Origin: Mesorhizobium sp. ES1-4
GTDB taxonomy: Bacteria > Pseudomonadota > Alphaproteobacteria > Rhizobiales > Rhizobiaceae
Assembly (NCBI RefSeq): GCF_020164745.1
Contig: NZ_JAIUGV010000012.1
Location: forward strand, 1-64,000
Length of the DNA stretch: 64,000 nt
Reading direction: 5' to 3'
The position numbers were made by a program, and so were the translations under genes. The notes under the pieces were generated by a model that was not told where the DNA came from, searched no databases, and worked only from the letters and a program-made list of their open reading frames with translations. This document shows positions 25,609 through 36,563 of this stretch, one piece after another. Each line of letters begins with the position of its first letter. Within the stretch, counting starts at the first letter, position 1.

Positions 25609-27702
25609 ATGACGAACTATAACCCTCATGAATGGGCGGAGCAGAACGTGAAGCTGGCGGGATCTCAAGCGGGCAGCACATCCAGCGATCCTCTGCTTCA
25701 GCCGTTTCGGCTGAAGGGTCTGACGCTGCGCAACCGTGTTGTGAGCACCAGCCATGCCTCGATGCTGGACGATGGCGGCCTGCCGCTCGAGCGCTACCAG
25801 CGCTACCATGAGGAGAAAGCGCATGGCGGCCTGGCGATGACCATGGTGGGCGGCTCGGCCATGACCTCGCCCGACTCGAGTTGGGGCGGGGGTCAGTTGA
25901 ACCTCTCGACCGACCGCATCGTGCCTCATCTCCAGTCGCTGTCGCAGCGAGTGCATCGCCACGGCGCTGCCGTCATGTGTCAGGTCTCACACCTTGGCCG
26001 GCGTGCCACCGCCTATGCCGGGAACTGGCTGCCGCCCGTGGCGCCGTCACGCGTTCGCGAGACGCGAAACCGGAATTTTCCGAAGGAGATGGACACCGCG
26101 GACATCGACCGGATCATCAAGGACTACGCCAGTGCTGCCAGGCGCTGCCTGGACGGCGATCTGGATGGTGTCGAAACCGTCACCGGTGGGCATCTGATCG
26201 GGCAATTCCTCTCGCTCAGAACCAACAGACGCACGGATGGCTTCGGCGGTTCACTGGAAAACCGCGCGCGCTTCGGCCTGATGGTTCACGAGGCGATCCG
26301 CCGTGCGGTGGGCGACGATTTCGCCGTAGGCATCCGTTTCGTGATCGACGAGGCGGTCGAGGACGGGTCGGATTTCGAGGAATGCCTTGCCTTCGCCAGG
26401 CTGTTCGAGCGGGAAGGTCATCTCGACTTTTTCAACTGTATCTTTGGCCGCATGGACACCGACCTGTCGCTGGCTGAGCACAACATGCCAGGCATGTTCA
26501 GCCAGAGCGCGCCGTTTCTGCCGTTGGTCGGGCAGTTCAAACGCGAAACCAGGCTGCCCGTGATCCACGCCGCGGGCATCCGGGACATAGCGACTGCGCG
26601 GCATGCTGTGCGCGAGAACCTTGTCGACCTGGTCGGTATGACCCGGGCGCATATTGCCGACCCCCATATCGTCAACAAGGTGATGCGCGGCGAAGAAGAA
26701 CGCATTCGCCCATGTGTGGGCGCGTCCTACTGCCTGTACAAGAAGGTGCAATGTATCCACAACCCGGCCAGCGGCCATGAAACGATCATCAGCCATACCA
26801 TCGTGCGGGCTGAAACGCTGAAACGTGTGGTCGTGGTCGGCGGCGGTCCGGGCGGGTTGGAAGCGGCAAGGATCGCCGCCGAGCGTGGCCACAGAGTGAG
26901 CCTGCTCGAAGCCGGGGCGCGACTTGGTGGGCAGGTGCTCGTGGCGGCCTCGGCGTCCCATCGCAAGGATCTCATCGGCATAGTCGACTGGCGTACCGAT
27001 GAACTCGCTCGCCTGGGCGTGGAAGTCCGTCTCAACACCTATGCGGACGCAGAAATCGTCCTTGCCGCAAAACCGGATGCAGTCATCATCGCCACCGGTG
27101 GCATTCCGGATATGGAACGGCTGGAGGGCGCTGAGCATTGCGACAGCGTCTGGGACGTCTTGACCGGGGTCGTGCCGGCGAAGGACGACGTGCTCATCTA
27201 CGATGAGACTGGACGCCAGGCGGCAGTTTCCTGCGCCCTCCATCTTGCACGTCCGGGGCGCGTGGTCAGCCTGGCCACGGCGGACGACACTCTGGCGATC
27301 GAGACGCCCTATCCGGACCGGGTGAGTTTCCGCAAACGCGCCTCGGAACGCGGCATTCGCGTCGTCAGCGATGTGCGCCTGGTCAAGGCCGCGCGCCAGG
27401 GCAACGGGATCGCCGCCACGTTCCGGCATGAACTCACCGGTGCGGAAACGGAAATGGCCGCCGCCCAACTTATTGTCGAGCGCGGCACGGTGCCCATAGA
27501 GGATACCTACCAGGAATTGCGCGCGCGCTCCGTCAACAACGGAGTCACCGATATAGCACTGATGGCGGGAACGGAAGCGGACGGCGACAATGGTTCCCAA
27601 CCTGCCGGATCGTTCGTCTTACACCGCATAGGAGACGCCGTTGCCAGCAGGGACATCTACTCGTCGATCTATGAGGCCTACCGGCTCTGCTCACAATTGT
27701 AG
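25609..27702 (+). CDS. NADH:flavin oxidoreductase/TMADH-family demethylase, 697 aa
   Basis: A two-part flavoenzyme of the trimethylamine dehydrogenase/2,4-dienoyl-CoA reductase family. An FMN-binding TIM barrel spans residues 20-365 (QPFRLKGLTLRNRVVSTSHA; LIGQFLSLRTNRRTDGFGGSLENRAR is the family signature). A cysteine segment follows at 369-382 (CVGASYCLYKKVQC), then an FAD/NAD Rossmann domain from about 406 (RVVVVGGGPGGLEAARIA). Related rhizobial and Pseudomonas enzymes demethylate dimethylglycine or N-methylproline (DgcA type); the context of amine oxidases and hydantoinase genes fits an N-methylated substrate. Cysteine spacing (x5, x6) is shorter than in TMADH. The start at 25609 has only a weak ribosome site. 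Confidence 0.85.
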   Translation: MTNYNPHEWAEQNVKLAGSQAGSTSSDPLLQPFRLKGLTLRNRVVSTSHASMLDDGGLPLERYQRYHEEKAHGGLAMTMVGGSAMTSPDSSWGGGQLNLSTDRIVPHLQSLSQRVHRHGAAVMCQVSHLGRRATAYAGNWLPPVAPSRVRETRNRNFPKEMDTADIDRIIKDYASAARRCLDGDLDGVETVTGGHLIGQFLSLRTNRRTDGFGGSLENRARFGLMVHEAIRRAVGDDFAVGIRFVIDEAVEDGSDFEECLAFARLFEREGHLDFFNCIFGRMDTDLSLAEHNMPGMFSQSAPFLPLVGQFKRETRLPVIHAAGIRDIATARHAVRENLVDLVGMTRAHIADPHIVNKVMRGEEERIRPCVGASYCLYKKVQCIHNPASGHETIISHTIVRAETLKRVVVVGGGPGGLEAARIAAERGHRVSLLEAGARLGGQVLVAASASHRKDLIGIVDWRTDELARLGVEVRLNTYADAEIVLAAKPDAVIIATGGIPDMERLEGAEHCDSVWDVLTGVVPAKDDVLIYDETGRQAAVSCALHLARPGRVVSLATADDTLAIETPYPDRVSFRKRASERGIRVVSDVRLVKAARQGNGIAATFRHELTGAETEMAAAQLIVERGTVPIEDTYQELRARSVNNGVTDIALMAGTEADGDNGSQPAGSFVLHRIGDAVASRDIYSSIYEAYRLCSQL

Positions 27703-27763
27703 ACAGGGTGAAATCCGGCTGTGGCAGGCGTTTCGCCCTCACAGGAAGCACGTTAGATAGCCC

Positions 27764-28089
27764 ATGAAACCGATCGGATTGACATCAGGATTCTGCACGA
27801 GCAGAGGAACGGCCGCATCACCGAAATCACGCTAAAGAACCATCGTCAGATCGACTTCGCGCGTTTCCTTGCCGCCTCGATAAAGTTGACGCGGCCGTCG
27901 AATGGCACCGCGCTTCGGCCCGCTACCACTATCTCTTGAAATCGTCACGGGTGGGATTGCCGACTATCAGACTTCGTGGAGTGGCTCACCGACATAAATA
28001 TCGGCATCGACAAGTGTTTCAGCTTCGTTGTGCTGAAATCTCCCATCGTCAAGGCGCATATGCCGTTGCCCAGCCTGTTTCCAAGGTGA
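27764..28089 (+). pseudogene. lrp paralogue, HTH deleted and frameshifted
   Basis: Homologous to the intact lrp at 24106-24582. It begins ATGAAACCGATCGG (one base short of the lrp start), reads RIDIRILHEQRNGRIT, then jumps straight to EITLKNHRQIDFARFLAA. The missing part equals exactly 144 nt (48 codons) of lrp between two TCACC repeats (24164-24168 and 24308-24312). Later frameshifts scramble the RAM domain, but the final PLPSLFPR-like end and TGA (28087-28089) remain recognisable in another frame. It cannot bind DNA and is almost certainly dead. Confidence 0.85.
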
Positions 28090-28115
28090 GGCTCGGCCGT
28101 CTACAGTCTTTGCCT

Positions 28116-28164
28116 TGATGCATGTCGTTGCCCCCAACCCGCTGCACACTTCTGGCGACATGCA

Positions 28165-28167
<3 letters not shown>
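28116..28167. repeat. 12-bp perfect inverted repeat at the end of the peptide ABC operon
   Basis: TGATGCATGTCG (28116-28127) and CGACATGCATCA (28156-28167) are perfect complements, separated by 28 nt. The right arm includes the stop codon of the ATPase gene (28165-28167). It would form a long-loop hairpin at the 3' end of the minus-strand transcript. It may be a terminator or mRNA-stabilising structure, or a protein-binding site; there is no T-tract. Confidence 0.5.
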
Positions 28168-29816
<1,649 letters not shown>

Positions 29817-29820
<4 letters not shown>

Positions 29821-30668
29821 GCGTCCCTGTCCCTGATTTTCTGCGGCAGGTTGTCGATCAGCAGGTTGACGCTGATGGTGAGGCTGGCGATCGCCAGCGA
29901 GGGAACGATGACAGCGGGAGCCGCGAAGGGGAGGCCGCCTATGTTCTCGCGCACCAGCGCGCCCCAGTCGGCGAGCGGCGGCTGCAGGCCGAGCCCGAGG
30001 AAGGACAGGCCGGAGAGCAAGAGCACGATGAAGACGAAGCGCAGGCCGAAGTCGGCCAGCACCGGGCGGATGATGTTGGGCAGGATTTCTGACCCGATGA
30101 GATAGGCGGTGCTTTCGCCGCGGACGCGAGCGACTGTCATGAAGTCCATGGTGTTGATGTTGACGGCGAGCGCCCGCGCGAAGCGGTAGGCGCCCGGTAT
30201 GTAGATGACGGCGAGCGTCAGGATCAGCGCCGGGATGGACGAGCCGACCGCGGCAACGACCACAAGGCCGAACAGTTTGCTGGGAATGGAGTTCATGGCG
30301 TCGAGGAAGCGGCTGAGACAGATGTCGAGCCAGCCGCCGGTGACGGCCGCGATCATCCCCAGCACGACTCCAGAAAAGCAGGCGATACAGACGGCGGCGA
30401 GCGATATGCCGACGGTGTAGCGCGCACCCATCAGTACCCGCGATAGCATGTCGCGCCCCAGATAGTCAGACCCGAGCCATAGGCCCTGACGCATCGGGCC
30501 GAAATAATCGTCGTCGACGATGTCGCCGATCGAATGGGGGATGATGGTGGGCGCGAAGATGGCGATGAGCATCCACCCCAGGATGACCAGCGAGGCCACG
30601 ACGCCCACGAGATTGTAGCTGTGGCCAAGGAAGGGCCGTCGGGGAGCTGCCACGCGCGCCATCGTCAC
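29817..30668 (-). CDS. peptide-type ABC transporter permease (DppC-like), 283 aa
   Basis: An inner-membrane permease of the oligopeptide (family 5) type. After a short basic N-terminus it has a first helix (LVGVVASLVILGWMLIAIFA), a periplasmic loop containing the typical GLWLGSDYLGRDMLSRV, and four or five more helices. The EAA loop sits at about 180-200 (VRGESTAYLIGSEILPNIIRP). It pairs with the DppB-like permease; both junctions are 4-nt ATGA overlaps, indicating strict co-translation. Confidence 0.9.
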
Positions 30669-31615
30669 CTGAGCCTCGGGTTGGACATGATGGCGATGAT
30701 GTCGGCGATCGTAATAAGCAAAAGATAGCCGAGGCAGAAGATCATTGCGCAGCTCTGGATCAACGGAAGGTCGCGGGTCGCGACCGCATCGACCATCAGC
30801 TTGGCGATGCCCGGATAATTGAAGATTGTCTCCACGATAATGACGCCGCCGACCAGATAGGACAGCGACAGCGCAACCGCGTTGACGATCGGCCCGAGCG
30901 CATTGGGAAGTGCGTGCTTGAGCACCATGCGGCTGCGTGAGGCGCCTTTGAGCAGCGCCATCTCGACATAAGGCGTGGAGAGCGTTTCGACCACCGCGGC
31001 GCGGGTCATGCGGATCATCTGAGCCGAGATGACGAAGGTCAGCGTGATCACCGGCATGGCATAGATGCGCACGAGGTCGGTCAGCGTATGCGCCTCATTG
31101 ACCGAGGACAGTGCCGGCAGCCATTTGAGATAAACAGCGAAAAGCAGGACCGCGAGTGTCGCGACCATGAATTCCGGCACAGAGATGACGCCGATCGCAA
31201 GAATGGTGACGGTGCGGTCGTAGAGGGAGCCGCGCAGCATCGCGGCGGTGACGCCGAGCGTCAGCGCCAGGGGTACCGAAAGCAGCGTGGTGATGCCAGC
31301 GAGCTCCATGGTGTTGACGAAGCGCCCGCCGATCAGCGCGGCGACCGGCATCTGGTTGGCATAGGAAGTGCCGAGATTGCCGTGGAGCAGGCCGAGAAGC
31401 CAGCGCAGGAAGCGCAGGATTGCCGGATCGTTGAGATGCATGGCCTCGCGCAGGCCGGCGACGGCTTCGGGTGTAGCCGCTTGGCCGAGCAGGATCGACG
31501 CGGTGTCGCCGGGCAGCATGCTGGTGGCGAAAAAAACGGCGAACAGGACGATCAGAAGTGTAACGACCGCGATTGCCAGCCGCTTCAGCACGAGGTTTAA
31601 AACCCCAGATGTCAT
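30665..31615 (-). CDS. peptide-type ABC transporter permease (DppB-like), 316 aa
   Basis: The start is the ATG at 31613-31615 with AGGAGCG upstream; ten extra in-frame codons lack a ribosome site. The protein has six predicted membrane helices, beginning LNLVLKRLAIAVVTLLIVLF, and the family segments SMLPGDTASILLG and, in the EAA loop, KGASRSRMVLKHALPNALGP. It partners the DppC-like protein. Between this gene and the upstream binding-protein gene lies a perfect 11-bp hairpin that probably lowers permease expression relative to the binding protein. Confidence 0.9.
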   Translation of the reverse strand: MTSGVLNLVLKRLAIAVVTLLIVLFAVFFATSMLPGDTASILLGQAATPEAVAGLREAMHLNDPAILRFLRWLLGLLHGNLGTSYANQMPVAALIGGRFVNTMELAGITTLLSVPLALTLGVTAAMLRGSLYDRTVTILAIGVISVPEFMVATLAVLLFAVYLKWLPALSSVNEAHTLTDLVRIYAMPVITLTFVISAQMIRMTRAAVVETLSTPYVEMALLKGASRSRMVLKHALPNALGPIVNAVALSLSYLVGGVIIVETIFNYPGIAKLMVDAVATRDLPLIQSCAMIFCLGYLLLITIADIIAIMSNPRLR

Positions 31616-31663
31616 GGAAGCGCTCCTGCGGTTGCGTTCGGCCAAGCCGTGTTGCGCAATAGC

Positions 31664-31693
31664 TGCCAGGGACCGGCTGTAGGGTCCCTGGCA
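31664..31693 (-). terminator. intercistronic hairpin between binding-protein and permease genes
   Basis: TGCCAGGGACC (31664-31674) and GGTCCCTGGCA (31683-31693) form a perfect 11-bp stem with an 8-nt loop. It lies 8 nt after the stop of the binding-protein gene and 48 nt before the permease start. Without a T-tract it is probably a partial terminator or an mRNA 3'-end protector that keeps binding-protein message high. Confidence 0.6.
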
Positions 31694-31701
31694 GGCGTCT
31701 A

Positions 31702-33312
31702 TCAGGCTTCCAGCCAGAGATATTCCGCCATTGCGTAGCCCATCATGCCACCGAGCGGGTTAGCCTCCAAACCCTTCACCTTGTTGGAGAGGGCATCCAC
31801 GTTGGAAATGTAGGCCGGGATGATCGTGCCGGCCTCATCGGAGACCATGGTCTGCATCTGGCCGTAGATTTCCTTGCGCTTGGCCTGGTCGAGCGAGCCG
31901 CGTGCCTCGACGAGCAGCTTGTCGAACTTCTCGGACTTGTACTGGCTTTCGTTCCAGGGTGCGCTGGAGGCGTAGAGGAGCGAGAACAGGATGTCGGGCG
32001 TCGGGCGCGGATTGATATTGCCGAAATGAACCGGCGCCTTGAGCCAGTAATTGTCCCAGTAGCCGTCGGACGGGACGCGCTGAACATCGAGCTTCATGCC
32101 GATATCGGCACCGGCGGCCTGGATGATCACCGCCATGTCGATCGACGAGGTCGCGGCATCGGAGGCGACCACGGGGATAGACTGGCCAAGCAGGCCCGAT
32201 TTCTGGAAGTGGAACTTCGCCTTGTCCGGATCGAAAGCCTTCGGCTTGAGGTCGCCATTGTGGAAGATGTTCGCCGGCGAGACGGGCTGGTCGTTGCCGA
32301 TTTCGCCAAGGCCGCGCAATGCCGATTTGACGATCTGCTCGCGGTTGACCAGGTATTTCATGCCGGTCACGAAGTCGGCCTTATTGCCCGGATTCATGTC
32401 GAGTCGGATGTTGAGGTCGGTGTAGTTGCCCGAGGTGGTCTTCGACAGCTCGAAGCCCTGCTGGCCGCCGATGAGCTTCATCGCGCGCGGATTGATCGAG
32501 GCGGCGAAATTGATGTCGCCCGAAAGCAGGGCGTTCACGCGGGCGCTGTCGTCGCTGATGGCGATGAATTCGAACGAATCCAGGTAGGGTTTGCCGGATT
32601 TCCAGTAGTTCTTGTTCTTGGTGACGACCGACCGTACGCCCGGTTCGAACGTTTGCAGCACGAAGGCACCGGTGCCATTGCCCTTGGAGAAGTCGGTGGT
32701 GCCATCCGCAACGATCATGAAGTGATGCAGCGCCAGGATGGTCGGGAGGTCGGCATTCGGATCGGCGAGCGTGATTTCGACGGTCGACTTGTCGACCGCC
32801 TTGAAACCAGTCATCTGCGCCGCGATCTTGGCGACCTTGGAGCCGACCGCCGGATCGAGATGACGCTTCATCGAGAAGACGACGTCGTCGGCCGTGAGGT
32901 CCTTGCCGTCGTGAAAGGTGACGCCCTTGCGCAGCTTTACGGTCCAGGTCTTGGCGTCCTTGCTGTCGAAGCTTTCAGCCAGCTCCATCTGCGTGACACC
33001 ATCCTTGTCGAGGAAAGTCAGGCGGTTGTAGAGCGAGCAGCAGCGGACATAGTCGGTCGACAGCGACGCCTTTGCCGGATCGAGCGTGTCGGCGGTCGAG
33101 GACGACCAGCCGGCGGCCTTGAAACTCCCGCCGGAAACCGGCGTGGCGGCGACGGCATTGCTGGCACGGCCGAGCACCACGCCGCCCGCGGCTATCGCGG
33201 CACCGCCGGCCAGCAGCATCTTGAGGAGTTCGCGGCGGCTTGCGCCGCGCCGAATGGCATTTTCGACCATGGCATCGTCTGCGCTGGTCCAGTTGGTGAT
33301 CTTGTCGGTCAT
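31702..33312 (-). CDS. ABC transporter substrate-binding protein, family 5, Tat-exported, 536 aa
   Basis: A periplasmic solute-binding protein for the adjoining peptide-type transporter. The N-terminus carries a twin-arginine signal, ASRRELLKMLLAGGAAIAAGG (about residues 24-44), after an unusually long leading segment. The mature part has the family 5 landmarks VRCCSLYNRLTFLD, KLRKGVTFHDGKDLTADDVV (about 130-149) and the C-terminal ...AYISNVDALSNKVKGL. Tat export with this ABC type is frequent in rhizobia. First gene of a four-gene minus-strand operon. Ligand unknown; an amino-acid derivative fits the surrounding catabolic genes. Confidence 0.9.
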   Translation of the reverse strand: MTDKITNWTSADDAMVENAIRRGASRRELLKMLLAGGAAIAAGGVVLGRASNAVAATPVSGGSFKAAGWSSSTADTLDPAKASLSTDYVRCCSLYNRLTFLDKDGVTQMELAESFDSKDAKTWTVKLRKGVTFHDGKDLTADDVVFSMKRHLDPAVGSKVAKIAAQMTGFKAVDKSTVEITLADPNADLPTILALHHFMIVADGTTDFSKGNGTGAFVLQTFEPGVRSVVTKNKNYWKSGKPYLDSFEFIAISDDSARVNALLSGDINFAASINPRAMKLIGGQQGFELSKTTSGNYTDLNIRLDMNPGNKADFVTGMKYLVNREQIVKSALRGLGEIGNDQPVSPANIFHNGDLKPKAFDPDKAKFHFQKSGLLGQSIPVVASDAATSSIDMAVIIQAAGADIGMKLDVQRVPSDGYWDNYWLKAPVHFGNINPRPTPDILFSLLYASSAPWNESQYKSEKFDKLLVEARGSLDQAKRKEIYGQMQTMVSDEAGTIIPAYISNVDALSNKVKGLEANPLGGMMGYAMAEYLWLEA

Positions 33313-33376
33313 ATCATTCCCCTTTCTGGTTGTGTTTCCGGGTTGCTCGTCTTGCTGCGGCTTTCCGGGCTTGGGC

Positions 33377-34099
33377 TCAGGTTCGTTGCTTCAGGCTTTC
33401 CCGCACCGCGGCGGCAAGCGCCGCCATTGACGTGAAGTGGTAGTCCGGCGCGGTGAAGCGCTCGGGCTCGATCGTGCCACCGTAGCCTGTCTGGGCATGC
33501 CGGCGCTCGATCCAGCAGTTGGTCAAGCCAAGCGCCCGGGATATGCCGATATCGTGATACTGGCTTTGCGCGACGTGCAGGATGTCATCCTTGCTGTCGC
33601 CCCTCGAGGCCACGAAATCGAAGACCTTCTGGAAAAACGCCGGATCTGGTTTTTCCGTGCCTGTATCGTCGGCCGTAAAGGTTGCGAAGAAGGGCGAGCC
33701 GAGCTGCTTCTCGAAATGATCGAGCGCCCAGCGCCGGGCATTGGTCATGGCGATCAATCTGTGCGACTTCGCAAGCTCCGCCAATGCTGCCGCGCTGTCA
33801 GGAAAGCCGTGCCAGACGCTGGCGGAGTCGCGCAGCCGCATGCCGTGTCTCTCCTCGGCCGGCAGGCCGAGCCGTGGCGCGATGACCATGTAGACACGCG
33901 CGAGATCGTCGGGAAACAGGCCCGCATCGGGCATGTAGCGGGCCTGCCGGTAAAGGGCCAGCGCCTGCTCGCCATCGATCGAGACGCCGGCCTCGGCGGC
34001 AATACCCGCCAGGCAGGTCGTGATCCCGCTCTCGAAGTCGATCAGCGTTCCGACCACATCGAAGGTCATGTATTTGAATTCGCTAAAGCCCCTGGCCAA
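33377..34099 (-). CDS. haloacid dehalogenase-like hydrolase (type II), 240 aa
   Basis: A TTG at 34097-34099 with AGAGGAGAC upstream gives LARGFSEFKYMTFDVVGTLI; the nucleophile is the Asp of FDVVGT. Other HAD motifs are MTNARR near 115 (motif II Thr/Asn), a lysine region at GTEKPDPAFFQKVF (III), and HVAQSQYHDIG (IV). Type II HADs act on 2-haloacids or phosphorylated metabolites; substrate unknown. A paralogue in the opposite direction lies at 36883-37551. The start is inferred; an internal ATG ten codons later would delete conserved residues before the nucleophile. About 236 nt upstream (34100-34335) contain a small TTCCCG/CGGGAA hairpin and no gene. Confidence 0.75.
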   Translation of the reverse strand: MARGFSEFKYMTFDVVGTLIDFESGITTCLAGIAAEAGVSIDGEQALALYRQARYMPDAGLFPDDLARVYMVIAPRLGLPAEERHGMRLRDSASVWHGFPDSAAALAELAKSHRLIAMTNARRWALDHFEKQLGSPFFATFTADDTGTEKPDPAFFQKVFDFVASRGDSKDDILHVAQSQYHDIGISRALGLTNCWIERRHAQTGYGGTIEPERFTAPDYHFTSMAALAAAVRESLKQRT

Positions 34100-34335
34100 G
34101 ACTGGGTCTCCTCTGCACGCGGCCGAATTGCACGTGTTGAACAGAACAAAATTCCGTGCTGTCCGGGGCGTCGGCCCTTCCCGAAGGCCGGGAAATCCGG
34201 GCCTCTGGCCTTGTCTTCTGAGCAGTCTGGCACTTCCCCCGCGCTGGATTCGCCGAAAAGGCGTGTGGGGGCGGCACAAAATTGCGAAATCATCTGCCCC
34301 GGCGATATTTCGAGACACGACATGTTTCGCCGCCA

Positions 34336-35709
34336 TCATGCCAGGGCCTGGCGGACGTCGGGATCGTCCAGCGTCTGGTCGAGGGTGCGGCGCGTGCGCT
34401 CGATGACCGCGTCGATGTCGGCATCGGTGCAACAGAGCGGCGGTGCGTAGCCGATAACCCCATGCGCGAAGGCACGGATGATCAGGCCGTTGTCCCAGGC
34501 CCTGTCGAAGACCCGCCGCGCCGGCATTGCCGATGCCGGAAGCGGCGTCTTCTTGTCCTTGTCGACCACCAGTTCGATCGCGGCAAGCATGCCTCGGCCG
34601 CGCACGTCGCCGACCAGCGGATGACCCCTCAGGCTTTGCAAGCCCGCCATCAGGCGTGCGCCGGCCTTGATGCCATTCTCCAGAAGGCCGTCTTCGTAAA
34701 GCTTTAGCACTTCGAGCGCGACGGCAGCGCTGACGGGATGGGCGGAATAGGTATAGCCGTGGCCGACCGCCGAGGCACCCGCGCCATCGGCGATGACATC
34801 GTAGACATGATCGGCCATGAACACGGCGCCCATGGGAACATAGCCCGAGGTCAGGCCTTTCGCGGTCGTCATAAAATCGGGAACGATGTCCTCGTCGGTA
34901 CAGGCGAACAAAGGCCCCGTGCGGCCGAAACCGGTGATCACCTCATCGGCGATGAACAGGATGCCGTACTCCCGGCAGAGTTCGCGCATCGCCTTGATCC
35001 AGCCTTTCGGTGGAACGATCACGCCACCCGAGCCCTGGATCGGCTCGGCATAGAAGGCGGCGACCCGCTCCGGCCTAATCTCCTCGATCTTGGCCTTCAG
35101 CGCGGCGAGCGATGCGGCGATGATCGCGTTGCCGTCCTCGCCGACCGGGTTGCGGTAGGGATAGGGGGAGGGGATCTTGTGCTGCCATTCGAAGGGGATG
35201 CCGAAACCGGCGTGAAAGGCGGGTAGGGCGGTCAGGCCAGCGCCGACCACCGACGAGCCGTGATAGCCCTGCTCGATGGAAATGAACTGATCGCGTTTGG
35301 GCTCGCCTCTGGCATTCCAGTAGTAGCGGACGAAACGGATCGTGCTGTCGACCGCGTCCGACCCGCCAAGCGTGAAAAAGACGTGGTTGAGGTCGCCTGG
35401 CGCGCGCTCGGCCAGCTCCGAGGCGAGGCGGATGGCCGGCTCCGAGCCGAGGTCAAAATAGGCGGTGGCGTAGGGAAGCTCGCGCATCTGCCTGGCCGCT
35501 GCCTCGACGATGCTGTCATGGCCGTAGCCGGCATTGACACACCATAGCCCCGCGAAACCGTCGAGAAGTTGCCGGCCGGATGCATCGGTCACGGTCGCGC
35601 CCATCGCCGATTTCAACACGCGCACGCCGTGCGCCTCATGGCCTCGGTATGAGGCGACCGGGTGGATGAGATGGGCGCGATCGAGTTCGATCAGGGAATT
35701 GGCGAGCAT
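34336..35709 (-). CDS. class III (omega) aminotransferase, 457 aa
   Basis: A PLP enzyme transferring an omega- or alpha-amino group, usually to pyruvate, in polyamine, taurine or beta-alanine catabolism. Visible features are GYGHDSIVEAAARQMRELPY near 65, TLGGSDAVDSTIRFVRYYW near 105-130, FIADEVITGFGRTG near 245-260 (Asp binds the pyridine nitrogen), and the Schiff-base lysine in TTAKGLTSGYVPMGA near 285. It follows the GNAT gene in the same direction (14 nt gap) and precedes the HAD gene. With the PuuB-like oxidase and the two aldehyde dehydrogenases it would convert diamines to aldehydes and acids. Confidence 0.85.
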   Translation of the reverse strand: MLANSLIELDRAHLIHPVASYRGHEAHGVRVLKSAMGATVTDASGRQLLDGFAGLWCVNAGYGHDSIVEAAARQMRELPYATAYFDLGSEPAIRLASELAERAPGDLNHVFFTLGGSDAVDSTIRFVRYYWNARGEPKRDQFISIEQGYHGSSVVGAGLTALPAFHAGFGIPFEWQHKIPSPYPYRNPVGEDGNAIIAASLAALKAKIEEIRPERVAAFYAEPIQGSGGVIVPPKGWIKAMRELCREYGILFIADEVITGFGRTGPLFACTDEDIVPDFMTTAKGLTSGYVPMGAVFMADHVYDVIADGAGASAVGHGYTYSAHPVSAAVALEVLKLYEDGLLENGIKAGARLMAGLQSLRGHPLVGDVRGRGMLAAIELVVDKDKKTPLPASAMPARRVFDRAWDNGLIIRAFAHGVIGYAPPLCCTDADIDAVIERTRRTLDQTLDDPDVRQALA

Positions 35710-35723
35710 TGTTGTCCTCCGGA

Positions 35724-36563
35724 CTAGCCGAGCGCCTGGTTGGCGAGGGCGTAAACTTTTCGTCTTGCCTGTTCGGCACTTTCCTTTTGCGGACGGACCA
35801 TGGTCACACCGCCGCCGACATGGGCGAGACCGATTTCCGTCAACCAGCCGGCGATGCCGGCCCTGCTGTCGGTGTCCACGCGCAGGAAGGCGCCGGTGCG
35901 CGGGGCGGCGAAGAAGCCGATCAGGGCCTTCGCATCGTCGCTGCTTCCCGCGATCACCGGGCCAATCACCTCGCCGCGTCCGAACGGCCGGATCGCGGCA
36001 TAGGCTTCAATGGCACCGTTGCGGCGGATGACGGCGAACTGGCCGCGCTCAGCCAGCGCATTGAGCAGAGCTTCACGGTCGGCGCCATAGGCGTCGCGGT
36101 CCAGAACCTTGATTTCAGGCAGATCGCCGATGCTTGCGGCCTCTACGCCATCGGGTTCGCCAAGCTCCGTAACTTTGCCTTGATGCTGCAGAACGGTGCC
36201 GGAGGGCACGAACCCCAATTTCTCATAGAGAGGCATGCCGTCCGCCGTCGCGACGAGCCGCAGCGGACGGTCCCCGGCCAAGGCGAAGGCCTGATCCATA
36301 AGCCGGCGCCCAAGCCCCTTGCCGCGCGCGTTCCTGTCGACGATCACCATGTTGATCATGGCGCAATCCGCGCCGTAGGGCGTGACCAGGATTGTTCCGG
36401 TGACGCGGCCCTGATCGTCGAGCGCGACCGCGCCGTTCGAAAGCTGCAGTGCCATCTGCCAGTCCTGCGGGCGATGTGGCCAATTCTCCTGGCGGGAAAG
36501 CACCACGGCACCCTCGATGTGGTCGGGCCCGAAGGCCTGGAGTTCGATGTCGCCCTGCGGCAT
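35724..36563 (-). CDS. two-domain GNAT N-acetyltransferase, 279 aa
   Basis: The start is the ATG at 36561-36563 with GGAAGGAT upstream; the longer frame runs into the divergent promoter region. The N-terminal GNAT domain (residues 5-130) has the acetyl-CoA loop NMVIVDRNARGKGLGRRLMD. The C-terminal half (about 140-275) is a second GNAT-like fold without a canonical loop and ends RRKVYALANQALG. A paralogue at 45694-46587 shares the layout and the closing motif. It probably acetylates an amine or amino acid handled by this cluster; the ArgE-like deacylase at 44333 would be the natural counterpart. Confidence 0.8.
   Translation of the reverse strand: MPQGDIELQAFGPDHIEGAVVLSRQENWPHRPQDWQMALQLSNGAVALDDQGRVTGTILVTPYGADCAMINMVIVDRNARGKGLGRRLMDQAFALAGDRPLRLVATADGMPLYEKLGFVPSGTVLQHQGKVTELGEPDGVEAASIGDLPEIKVLDRDAYGADREALLNALAERGQFAVIRRNGAIEAYAAIRPFGRGEVIGPVIAGSSDDAKALIGFFAAPRTGAFLRVDTDSRAGIAGWLTEIGLAHVGGGVTMVRPQKESAEQARRKVYALANQALG

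Noticed and set aside
32026..33435. Long plus-strand frame (469 codons) antisense to the peptide-binding protein
   Set aside because: It has no ribosome site or family and an unnatural composition; the opposite strand encodes a clear Tat-exported binding protein.
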